NCBI RefSeq assembly: GCF_003672135.1
Contig: NC_039506.1
Location: forward strand, 21,732,497 to 21,796,496
From: Ooceraea biroi
Taxonomy: Eukaryota; Arthropoda; Insecta; Hymenoptera; Formicidae
Direction: 5' to 3'
Length of the DNA stretch: 64,000 nucleotides
Each line of letters starts with the position of its first letter. Within the stretch, counting starts at the first letter, position 1. Below the pieces are notes generated by a model, which saw only the letters and a program-made list of their open reading frames with translations, did no database searches and was not told the origin of the DNA. Shown here in pieces: positions 12,264 through 23,100 of this stretch. A program made the translations under genes and the position numbers.

Positions 12264-14785
12264 AAGTCTTCTCACGTTGCGGAAAACACAAAACAGTTTG
12301 TCGGCTTCAACACTAGTCGGGAAACACTGAGCTAGATACGAGCGCAAGATGAACACCGAGAGTGGTCGATCGGTTTCCTGGCACATCCGCCGGATGTGGA
12401 GGAAAAGGCACCGCTGATCGGTTTTAGTGGGCGAGTTTCGCGAGGGTCTTTCGAGACGTCTTTCGGGCAGGATGGTCGGCCGGCCACTGATCGAGATGCG
12501 TGCAGGTCCGAATGTGAGAGTGCGAGCGAGCTCGATCGTAACGCGTAAGCGTGTGCACCGGGCACGAGCGAGCGAGCGGGTGTGCGTTGAATCGTTCGCG
12601 TTCATCCGGCGAGCGCGCATATTGTAATAATTTTTAATTGAATCGCATGTGGAATGCTGTTGTCTGCCGTCGCGGCTTCCGAACGTCGGTTTCATGTCGA
12701 CCCTAAATAAGACCTTTGTAGACCCTTTCGATGTTCCACGTTCGATATTCTGATGTAAAGTAAATTTTACCTTGCATCAGGCAAGATTAGGTTACCAACG
12801 CAAGATTTAAACTGTATACTTTTATGAGCTTACTTTATATTCAGGATGTACATCATTGTATCTCTCTCGCGGTACTTGTATACCTACTTCTCATCAATCA
12901 AAAGGACTAATTTCGAGACAAGATATCAAAATAAAAACGTTGAAAGATTTTTGCTGAAGAAGGAAGCCGCTCTTCCGTCAAACGAGATAATAAAACGAGT
13001 GTTTGCACGGGACAAGTACAAGTGTGTTTAAACGGTATGACGAATTTAAATGGGAGTCAACGAAGAACGTCCGAAACCGCTGCGCATGGCAGCCACGCGT
13101 ATGTATATCTTTCATCTACGGCGATGCGCTCAGGAAGAGCATCGTTCAAGAACGCCCGCGCGATGATAATGTACAAATGCATCGCGGCTGCCGTCGGACT
13201 TTAGCTTTGTACCAGGAAGCGCGTGGTTAAAAACGTCGGATTATTCCCGAGCTTTTTCATGTTAAATAGATTCTCCTCTGAAAGCTGACAATTTTTTAGA
13301 TTGAACAAGGATTACGCAGTGTTGCACGTAAAATTTTATACATCCAATCGGTAATTCCTCATGAGTAAATGTCAGGAATAAATGTCAGGATTATAATAAA
13401 AGGACGTTGATTTTCCTTCCTTTTAATTTACTGTCCCTGCAGGCGATTGATATTCTCGTATCAAAGAACACGCGCTATTCTCGCCCTTCTGTCGACAGCG
13501 CCGCCGATCTCTCGCGCTTGTGAGCTCTATTATTAGATTCCCGCATGAATGTACTCACCGAGGCGCGTACGACAATGGAGAAAGGATTACCGCGTATTGT
13601 ACGTAGTGCGTAGGGTAAAAGTGGCTTGTTAGCCACGCGCCTCTTAATCCTATCCTTAATCCTCGATATGTGAAGAGATCATCGATCGTCCACCAACCAA
13701 TTATTCTGTGCGTCCTACCAGTCGCAGGAATGCACGCGCGATCGACGTCCAGCGTCGCGGTGCTGTTCACGCACACGAAATGCAAATCCCTCCGCGTATC
13801 CAATGCCTTCCTTGCAACGATATTCCACACCAAACCGCAACACGTTTCCCGCTGAAAGCGTCGGGCTTCACGAGAAATCCCGTTTGTCTAATCTAATTTC
13901 TTCGGCGATCGCGCGTCGGCAACACATGAATGACGACGATGACCTCAGCTTTCGCGGCGGGTACTGTCTCCATCATACGTGAGATACGATCCAATTCTCC
14001 CGTTCGCGATGACGACAATGCGTATCATCACGACTCGCGCGATCTCGCTAATCACGCCGCACAGCTGAAGATTCGACTCTGTCTATATTACACATCGGAC
14101 GAGTAGTCGGTTCTGCATCAAGTTTACTGGGAAAGTCATCGTCGTGCGATGATAATTAATCAGGCTGGAAAATCTGGTAACTCGCGTATGTCGCGTTCCA
14201 CAATCGACTACCGTACACATACATTGTCTACGTCTACGAGACTCTCACCCGCGTCAAGAGCCTCGTCTCATTTGTCTCCCTGTAATTCGCATTGATTGAT
14301 TCGCGTCTCTCTCTCTTTCTCGCGCGCGCGTGCGAACATACAGCAATCTTGCCGTAGCGGGTATTAGCGTCAGAATAAATCGCGGCCGCGGCTAATCCAT
14401 CACCGTCTACGACTCCCGCGTTCGCACATGACGAGCGAAATAAGCGGTACCGTTGCGCGTTCGGCGTCGATCGCGCGCCTTTGCGAGCGGCCGCGTTCCG
14501 CATCCGGGCGTCTCGCGACATTGTCGACTCCGCTCGCGAAGATCGCGGGAAGCGATCATCGTTCTCCGAGCGTCCACCGCGGGTATCCTGCGAGTGGTGG
14601 TCGTCCCGTGCGATTTAACGCTCATTAAGGTCCGACTTAACGAGGTTGCTCGATACTCGATCCTGCTTCGCGGATCCGCGACGGGAAAAATTACGTGACG
14701 TCCGAAATTAATGGAGGCTCCTCGCACTGAGCCGCGTCGGTTATACCGAGCCGTGTTTCTCCCTCGCAACACCGATCATCGCCGC

Positions 14786-14812
14786 GTTGTACGTACGCAC
14801 GTACGCACGTAC
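14786..14812. repeat. (GTAC/GCAC) tandem repeat
   Basis: Three units of GTACGCAC-type sequence. Confidence 0.85.
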
Positions 14813-15441
14813 ACCACCGTTGGATAAATATAACCCACGAAGCGGACTTTCGGGCCAGGGTCACGGTGGTTCCGACCTGTCCGGTATTGTGTTGGATAGT
14901 GAGCCTACCGTGAAAAATTGATACCGCTCAACGACAAACTGTACGCTAATTGTAACAATCGACCCATCATAAGTGACGTTATTCATCGCTCACCTTATGG
15001 TTACGCATAATTTCCAAGTCACCGTGTCGATCGATCGCGATTTTTACCCGGCATGGTGCTTATCGAAATTGCGGCGCGATTTGCGTCCCGCGCAACAGGG
15101 TCACGCACGGCGACGATGCACGATGCGTGCCATGTGAGCCAGCCATGTCCCGCCGTCATCGTCACGCACATCCTGCGGGATCACAAAACGGCGGATGTAA
15201 ATATTTTTACGGGTGACTCCGAGGAGACAACCACGAGAACCGGCTAATTGGATGTTCCGAGGCGGCGCGAGGGAGCCGGTCGACTAATTTATTGGAAGCT
15301 GGAAAATTGGCCCTGTCAGCCGCGGCGAAAGGATATTTACCGTAAACGCGTCCCTTGCGTCCGCGAAAACGAGCTGGCGAGAAGAAACGGGACGGAATGC
15401 CGGTTTCGGAAGTACCCGAGGAGAATAGCTCGATTACTTAC

Positions 15442-15510
15442 CGCGGTCATGAGCACAAAAAAGGCTCCGCCTTGGGAGTGGAAGAAGGGTCCGAGAGGAC
15501 CTTCTCTCAT
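15442..15510 (-). CDS. Candidate short first coding exon (23 codons), hydrophobic end
   Basis: An ATG at 15510 (A at -3) opens MREGPLGPFFHSQGGAFFVL followed by MTA and ends in phase 0 at a perfect donor, GCG|GTAAGT. The peptide becomes hydrophobic toward the donor, as if a signal or anchor segment continues in the next exon. The frame has a stop a short way upstream. The protein is not recognised. Confidence 0.3.
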
Positions 15511-16257
15511 TATGTCGTCTGTTATTGCGTCGTGTGCCACACCATTTTTCTAGCGCGACCGCGCTTAACGAAGTCGACTCGGAACAACAGGGGCTGGATG
15601 AATGACACACGTGTAGCGTATCACGGCGCATCAAAATCGATAAGCTCGCAATGTTACGTTACAGTATGGAGTGAGCTATAAATAAATCGACGTCATACCT
15701 CCGTTGCTCGCCCTTTCAATCTGCCCTCTGGTCCTCGGGAGACCGTCGTTACGATTTAAACTATTCACTCCCGCACGACGCAATCGAGTCCGCGGATTTC
15801 GTGACTGCAATGCTGATTACGCGGAAGGACATCGATCGCGACGGAATAATTTGAATACCTCGGCGCGGAGAGACGAGTGTCGCTTGCGTTATTTAATACG
15901 CCTGAAACGTTCGCAGTTTAGCGACTTGTCTCTGCACGCTCGTCAAGATATCTTAATCCGCTCATTTTTGCGAACGTCACATAGAATACAGTGATCCCTC
16001 TCTCAATGATTATACGATTATACGTTGGTCGGATGTCATCATGGTCGCAACAGAAGCCCGCAAGCGGCTTCATCCCTTCATCGAATGAGCGAGAGAGGTG
16101 GACGCGAAGTACCGGATGAAGAACAGACGATCCGAGCTTAAAGTCTTCGGACTGCAAGCACGTGTATCTGCGTGTCGATTCTTTTAAGCCTCGTTAAGAT
16201 CCGACTTAAGCTTTAATTGAAAGTCTGACCCAGGCCGGCGGGTCTTTTTTCTGTCCA

Positions 16258-16300
16258 CGAGGAGAGAGAAAGAGAGAAAGAGGGAGGGAGAAAGAGGATA
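16258..16300. repeat. GA-rich purine tract
   Basis: An imperfect GAGAGAAA/GGGA run on the plus strand. Confidence 0.85.
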
Positions 16301-16553
16301 TGCGAACGAAAGGACGACCGAGGCACAAAGATGCTCAAATTGCACGAAACTAATGAGAGGATGAACGCGATGCGACGGAATTTGCGAGCACGCCCCGTTA
16401 ATTTCGAGACAATGGTACCCAGCGCGTGACTTAACTCGCCGCTCCGTAACATCGGCCGATTATAATTCCGCGCCCTGCGGGGTAACCATAAATCTGACTG
16501 CAAAGTTATCCACGGTGGAATTTATGGCTATTTCTAACAGTGTTTTGTTGCAG

Positions 16554-16699
16554 GCGAAAAAATATTAAATCCCGGATATATCGCCGCCCAGAGATATATC
16601 CCGGAGAGTGTACAGCGTCCTAGTTACGTGGACCGCCACATTATCGATCTGCTCATCCGGTACATGCCAAACCCCGTCGTTTCTCGAGGGTGCCTCCGG
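16554..16699 (+). CDS. Candidate plus-strand internal exon (about 48 codons)
   Basis: An excellent acceptor precedes it: a branch-like TTTCTAAC, then GTGTTTTGTTGCAG ending at 16553. The frame that begins with two bases of a split codon stays open and reads protein-like, with EKILNPGYIAAQRYIPESVQ and then SYVDRHIIDLLIRYMPN. The donor is uncertain; CGG|GTGCGT after 16699 is a fair candidate, just before a GT/CA microsatellite. No family was identified. Confidence 0.28.
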
Positions 16700-19674
16700 G
16701 TGCGTGCGACTCCAGGGAGTACGTACGTATATGCATGCGTGCGTGCGCGCGCGCGCGTGTGTGTACACACACACGAGACACGCTCGCAACATCTTCGCTC
16801 AAGGATTCAATAGCACCGTAGCCCAACGAGACTCGCTCGATTGCGAATACCGCTCGATTGTGCATCGAGAAGGAAAAATCTCGCGCTCTCCCATGGAGCA
16901 GCGAAGGGTAGGCCCGCCTGGCGCGGTTAGCGCTGGCGTGATTTATGCGCCGCGCGTAATCAAAACGGAACGCACATCATTAAGCGCGCGGCGCGATTAT
17001 GCAAATCGCGGAAGCTTATGGCAGCGCAAACAACATGCACGCATGCCGGATACGTTTGTCCAGCGATTCTTTCTTAAGATATTCGGGATTCTATCGATTC
17101 ACTCGTTACCGAGCGACAGAGCCTTGTGCAAGTCAAACAAGCGGAAGAGCGAATTCATCCCGGAGCCAGGTCGAGGTCGTTATCCGAACTTGGCGAGCGG
17201 CAATTACCTAAATGAGACGTCGGCAAACTAGCGACGCGACGCACCATTTACCTCTTCATACGATCCGCGTGATGCCGTCGCGCATCGTCACTTCCGGAAA
17301 CGCTTGGTACATTAACGTCGGTCACCAACGTCGCCGTCGCCGCCACCGCCGCCGCGAGCGATGGTTTTCACCGACGGTGAAGTAGACAAGTGGCTCGCGA
17401 TGGGCCTATTATGTCTCGCCTAAGTGCAGCTGCGAGCGTGCGTTCGCCAAGGTGTGCACACACGCTCGAGGCCACGAGGTACGCGCTGTCTATGAACCAA
17501 GCGTCTCGCAGCGTATCCGCGCGATGCACTACCTTCGATGAACGCCCATGATCGATCCGCTTCGCAAAGGTACCATGAGAGTATCCTTGTACTTTGTCAC
17601 GAATCAAAAGCCAAGTGCGATATGATCAAAATAGTCGTTCCCAAGATGATCTTTAAAACAAGTCTCTTAAATGTTTACGCAAACTGCGAAAATGGATTGT
17701 TGGAGATAAAAGAAAATTCACACATATATACGCAACGCCCTAGTGTAATACCTAGACACAGTCGGTGAAACGCAAACAAGATTAACGCCTCTCGTAGCAA
17801 GGCTAAGGACGCAATTGGCCTTCCTCTCGCATGCATGTTCTTTTCTCGACTCGCCGCGTCGTTCTGAAGAGACACGTTAACCGCATTAGCCGAAAAGTCC
17901 CGTTAAAAATTAACATGCTAATCTAGCGCTCGTGGGCGTACGTGGGGAGATCAAGTTAATGCGCAACGCGCGGCTGATTGCTCTCGCAAGCTCGTTAATT
18001 ATTTCCCCGCGCAACTACCGCTAGGAAAATGAAGCGGCTCTCCTTACGACGGCCAGACACGAGAGACGCGGCCATCCCGTAGCTGTATACCGTATGTGTT
18101 CCGTCACGGAACGCGGCCGTCCTCCGCATCGCGAATTATGCGCGCGGACACGGTGGCTAGCGTGTGCAGAGCGAGAACAGCCAGGCGAAGCGTATCACAT
18201 TGTATCCTGACTCGGTGATACACATTCGTCACTACGAGGAACCGTTGTGCGAGAAAAATTCACAAAGGAAACGCGGCGCTCGTCACCAGCGAGCGGAGAA
18301 CACGCACAATGGACGTATTCAATGGATAAAGAGCACCGGTCTGATAACCCGAGTCAAAATTTTGCGCTTACTTTAATGCTTTTAGCAGTCGTACGAACCT
18401 ACTTTTAGGAAAATAGAACCTAGAACTCTTACATTGAAACTCAAACTCCTACAAACAGATGTTAAGATGCTATTTTGACCCTGCAACATTCGGCTATAAT
18501 CGTGATCGTAACCTGCTTTGACGCTCTAGCGGCAAAAAAGGAAATTTCGGACATATTTTAGTGTTAAAGTAGTAGCTAAATAGACGCTGAATAACGCCTC
18601 AAATGAAGAATTCGAGGTTCAATGTAGAACTAAAATTTCGACTCGGGAAGGCACGGACAAATGACGGAATACTTAATTCGCAATTACATCGGCGCGGAAT
18701 TAAACTTGCCGAGATCTGTACGCGACCATAAGCATTAATATATAATATAACATAATATAATATTCATTTAGATGCCTGAGCGACCGACTTTAATATCGAT
18801 TTTCGCGCGAAATAAACGTGCAAAATTAATTTTCATTTCCAAAGTATGCAATATTAATTTTTATTGATAACAGACTCGATGCGCTCTTATGCGCTGTGCC
18901 TGTCGAATATCCGCAGGGCGTGTGAGTGTTGTAATTTAATAAATACTTTACCAGTTTCCCGACTCGGATTTTGAATCGGATAAATGAGAAATGGGAGAGC
19001 TTCATGAGAACATAGTTGTGAACGCGATCTTTTCATTGCGCGTCGCTCATTTGTCCTTTCGTCCCGTTAGTAAGATGATTTCTCCGCTTACATAAGGTGC
19101 TACAGAACGCTATATTATTTATTCTTTGCACCATGGGAAATACGGAACGTAATATCTTTGCAGAAACGCGCTCGTTTTCTATATAGCAAGAACGAACGAA
19201 AAACGAGTGCTCGCGGCGAGCTAAGCTGCTCAAGAGCTAACGGAAACGCGCGTTATAGCGATGCTACTATCTCATACGAGTTCTATAAAAGCCTTCAAAC
19301 GGGTTCCAAATTTCGCAGAGAGCACCTTTCGTGGCGAACGCCGAGTACCAAGCGCAGAATTACGGTAAGAATAGAATCCGTTGTTAAAGGGCCGCGATGT
19401 GAAATTTCCTTTCCTCTGCAACGCGCCGTTTCGTCGGTCGCTTCCCACGCGATCGACGTAAAAGCCCGGTGAAAATTTTAACGGAATAGCGAGCGGGAAA
19501 TTTCATTCGTCGCTAATGAAATGATCCTCGCAGCAGCCAGCGCGAAACAACCGAGCCACCCTCTCAGCGCGAAATTGTCTCATGGAGAATTTCCCGAGGT
19601 ATTCTCGACGTGTTATCGTCATCCTGGTTCCCTCTCGCACGCGGCAACGCGCGCCATAAACTCCGATGACTTAC
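16700..19674. other. Non-coding stretch
   Basis: Begins with the alternating GC/GT/AC microsatellite. The remainder is unique DNA, AT-rich from 18370 to 19000, with no supportable gene. Confidence 0.4.
16720..16776. repeat. Compound ACGT/GC/GT/AC microsatellite
   Basis: Alternating purine-pyrimidine sequence (ACGTACGT, GCGTGCGT, GCGCGCGC, GTGTGT, ACACAC) has Z-DNA-forming character. Confidence 0.9.
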
Positions 19675-20130
19675 CACATGAGCTCTGTGATGCTGATGGT
19701 GCAAAGTGTGATGATGATGATGATGCCTCTTTTCCTTGGCGTGGTGCTTCGCGTGGTGTTTGCTGCCCCGATGCGGCGGGTAAGTGTGATAGATCATATT
19801 GACGCCGTAGCAGGGCGGTTGGCGTCACCTGACTTCGGCAATGCCGCACTTGGAGCCGCCCGTCTGCTGGCCACCGCTGTTCTGATGATGATTCTGATGA
19901 CTCGTCAAACTGGCCGCGCAATTACCCGGTGTCTTCCGCGATGCCGTCTCGGCCGGCGACTTCTCCTCGCTCGGCGCCGAATCCTCCAGGGTCAGATCAC
20001 CCTCGTCATCGATGTTGACAGTGAAGGCGACGCGATGATGAGGTACCAGTTTCACGGTGGTACCGATCGGCGTCACCGTGGTAGCCGGATCGAGCTTTAC
20101 CAAGGCGGCTTGCAGCTCCAGGGTGTCCAT
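19675..20130 (-). CDS. Coding exon with an internal TGA; His-rich C-terminal part (partial gene)
   Basis: The frame starts at an ATG at 20130 in a strong context (ACGAGGATGGA: A at -3, G at +4), with an in-frame TGA upstream at 20152-20154. It ends in phase 0 at 19675 before a perfect donor (CATGTG|GTAAGT). The 152 codons are strongly GC3-biased. Residues 1-50 look like a folded segment (VKLDPATTVTPIGTTVKLV), followed by an acidic Ser/Glu stretch and a His/Gln/Gly-rich region. Codon 102 is TGA (19825-19827) followed by C. The same frame then stays open for 50 more codons encoding a His-rich tail (about 16 His) up to the donor. Possible explanations are stop-codon readthrough, a 66-nt in-frame intron (CAG|GTGACG to GGGGCAG|C, 19828-19763), an allelic or assembly error, or a gene ending at the TGA. 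Selenocysteine is unlikely because Hymenoptera lack that machinery. The family is not recognised. The longer plus-strand ORF here is its antisense shadow. Confidence 0.6.
19825..19827 (-). other. In-frame TGA-C in the His-rich exon (readthrough candidate)
   Basis: The codons read GAA GTC AGG TGA CGC CAA. Both sides of the stop keep the same coding-like composition, and the downstream half ends at a perfect splice donor. UGA followed by C is the leakiest stop context known in insects, where many genes are read through. Function here is inference. Confidence 0.4.
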
Positions 20131-23100
20131 CCTCGTGAGAGCGCCGGAAGCTCACGTCTCCCAATCTCGATGGATCAGAATTACGTCGGTGCTGCTCGTT
20201 CAATCGTAACCAGGATACCCTCGACGAGTTCACTAAGGTGACATCTCCTTGACGTCTCCGGGTTTCGCGGAGCGAATCGAAAGCTCCATCTGGGATGTCC
20301 AGGTCCGACGACTATCTCTATCTCGCCATCAAGATCTTCCTCAGAGGATCAGACTTTCTTTTTCACAATTCGGCTCGAGAACGTCGCGAATAATCTCGAT
20401 CGTATTCGTCAACGTCATGCATCGGACCATCACACGAATGTTCACTTTCACGCGATAAGGCCGTTATGTTTAATTGTATTTGATATGCAATTCAAGGATA
20501 TTCTAATAATAATCTATTAGTAGTCTTTAGGAATCATCTCAAGACTCCAGAATATTTTGGAAAACCCTGTCGAAATTTGTAAATAAAATATATAAAATCT
20601 GCGATCACGTTTCGAACCTTTCTCAGTCACAAACAACTAAGTGGTCAAATATTATCGCGCAACATCGGGGCGTTCTATCGGTATATAAAACTACGAAAAT
20701 CAAATGTATCGTGCCTCCCCAATGCTACAACATCCTTTAATTTCCAAACTGTCGCTATTAATCAATTTAATTCTTACTCAAAGTATAAACACATTAAATC
20801 TTGCCCGATGAGAAAATTGGCCTCGCGAGAAATATCACCTGAACCTCTGCTTAATCCCGAGCGATAATTAAATTGATTAATGATGTCAATTTCAACATCG
20901 CTAAAACACCACGACGCGGACGTTAGCAATATCTGGCCAGTTGTTTGTTCATGACCGAGAAAAGTCTAACACGTTTGCTCGATCGCGCTGTGCACACACA
21001 TTCGCTCTGTGCTTGTTCGCCAGCGATATAATCAAATCGCCAATGCGTTGATCCGCAAACAGTCTCATAAAGAAACGCGCCATGTCGAGCAGCAGAGTCA
21101 ATTAGTTTCGACGGCAATTTGCGAAAAGAAGAAACATAGAATTCACGTGATTGTGCTGATCCCGATGTATCGATCGCGTATATAAACGTGTGTATACATA
21201 CGTACGTTCTTACATGGTACCACCAATTTTCCGCGCGCGCAATGCCTGATTGCAGCTGCGATTTTCCCGCGAACAGTCGATGCGAAGCGACGACGACGAC
21301 GATGACAACGATTTCTCGGGAAGAATGGAAGCGACACGGGGCGTCGTGCAATGTATCGACGAGGGCAGTTATGCGGCCTCGCCACGGTCATTATCCGCCG
21401 ATCGCGAGGTCGCGTGACCGCCTCGTTACGTGCCGATAAACGGCGGTTCATTCCGTTGCGTCTACCGCGAACTGCAGTTTGTTTTATTGTGCTATCCGTC
21501 GCCGATCGCCGCGGAGGATACTGTGGATGCAAATTTGCGGTCGGTACGCCGTCAAGCGTACTTTAAGTCTCACGTTAGAGAGACCGGGGCTATATTCATA
21601 AACAGATATAGAAAATGGCTCGAGAGCCCTCCAGATGTGTGTCATGCCGCGCGAAAAGTGTATTGCGATGGAAAATAGTCCATAATTACACCTCTCATTT
21701 CTTCGAAAAAAATCGAGAGAAATGTAGGTATTTCTCCCTTCTTCTCTCTCTCGCTCTCTCTATCTTTTTTTTCTTTTTTTTTTCTTTGGCTAGGATGAAC
21801 GATTCACCGATCTATCCGCGCGCGTGTTAACCCTCCCGATGGAAACGTCTTGTGGACGAGTTTTTGGATCGATACATGAAGTGAAAGTAAAACGCAAGTT
21901 TGAGATTCCTCGGTACTCGATTTGGCCATCAGTGGAGGGTGATGTCAGTGCCGCCGAGTTGTCGCTGTCAAGATGGCGAAACATGAACTTGTACGTTTCG
22001 TCTGTCGATGTTCTATACCGTTTTATAGAAACTCTCGCGCTCTTAGACACGTCTCACTCGCGGATTACCGAGACATCAAAATTGGATATGCTGACTACCT
22101 GCAATATCTCTTCGATTTAAATTTCCAATTGCGTTGAAAACGTCGGTAATGCGTACGAAGGATCAGATCAATAGTCCTCTTTTGTGCCGACGAAATTATT
22201 AATTGAAGTTCTTTCACTGACTTTCATCAATATCAATTCCCAGACCTCGAGGGGTTTCCTCGCGCGTAGGACGCGGCCGATCGATGAAAAAATTCTTGCC
22301 GAGGGGCGAGATGTGAGCGGGACGTGGTTCGGGCTTTGTTCGAATCTGCGTGATCGCGCACGGAGACGGATTTCCTGTTATGAGGCAGCGGCCTCTCATC
22401 GCAGCGAGACGCAGCATGATTCATATTGCCCGACGTCTGGCGCGGTGCGGCGAGCAGGCACGAAAATTTGCATACAACATCTAGGAGGCAGACATATGTA
22501 CGTGTGCCTGTGTGCGCTATTGCTCTTTTTGGAAAAGGACCGTCTGAAACCCGAGACTCTGAGATTCGCTTGCGCCGGTAAATGCAACGCGAGATGCAGC
22601 AAGAAGACCAAGCGAAGCGTATTACGCTAAAGCATCTCGTCGTCTGCGTCAAGGGCGAAGTTTGATCTCAAAGTGAAACTGATTGAATATCTCCTCGTGA
22701 AATAACCGGTCGAAAATATTTTTGCAATAAGGAATACTATTTCGAGAAAATATGTCTATAGTCTTGCGTTCCACGAGCCTTTACGCAGTTTCCTACTTTG
22801 GTTTCCCATCACTGATTCAATGATAGATTTCGTAGTGTCAAAAGTCGCCGATGAAAGATAGACAGAATTCCTGGAAAAAGTCACCTCAGAAGTAGCAGTA
22901 CGAGTGGCAGCAGGGACGATGACTGTTTGGCCGGTTAGAGACCCGAACAGCAACACCAGCATCGGGCGACCAGGAGAAAGGAAGAGAAAGAAATCCGCCC
23001 GGTCGTGTGCGCACATTAAAAACCTTTCATAAAGCCGTTCAAAAATCTTCACGGGTCTACGATTAGCGGGAATTACGGGCGCTCACGTAAAATCCGGCCG

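Larger units (their letters stand above)
12264..16553. other. Mostly non-coding stretch
   Basis: Contains the 15442-15510 candidate exon, a perfect but unassigned minus-strand donor at about 13559 (CTCG|GTGAGT), another at 14993 (AAG|GTGAGC after ATG and five codons), and short tandem repeats. The rest shows nothing. Confidence 0.4.

Noticed and set aside
19666..20241. 191-codon plus-strand ORF
   Set aside because: Antisense shadow of the minus-strand exon; its Met and Arg runs come from the reversed His and GC-rich codons, and the splice signals fit only the minus strand.
20683..20700. TATATAAAA-like TATA box on the plus strand
   Set aside because: No initiator or coding sequence follows at the right distance; AT-rich context makes it expected by chance.
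22885..22962. Signal-peptide-like frame MLVLLFGSLTGQTV on the minus strand ending at GAG|GTGACT
   Set aside because: Start context is poor (C at -3) and the donor is not strong; kept only as a note.
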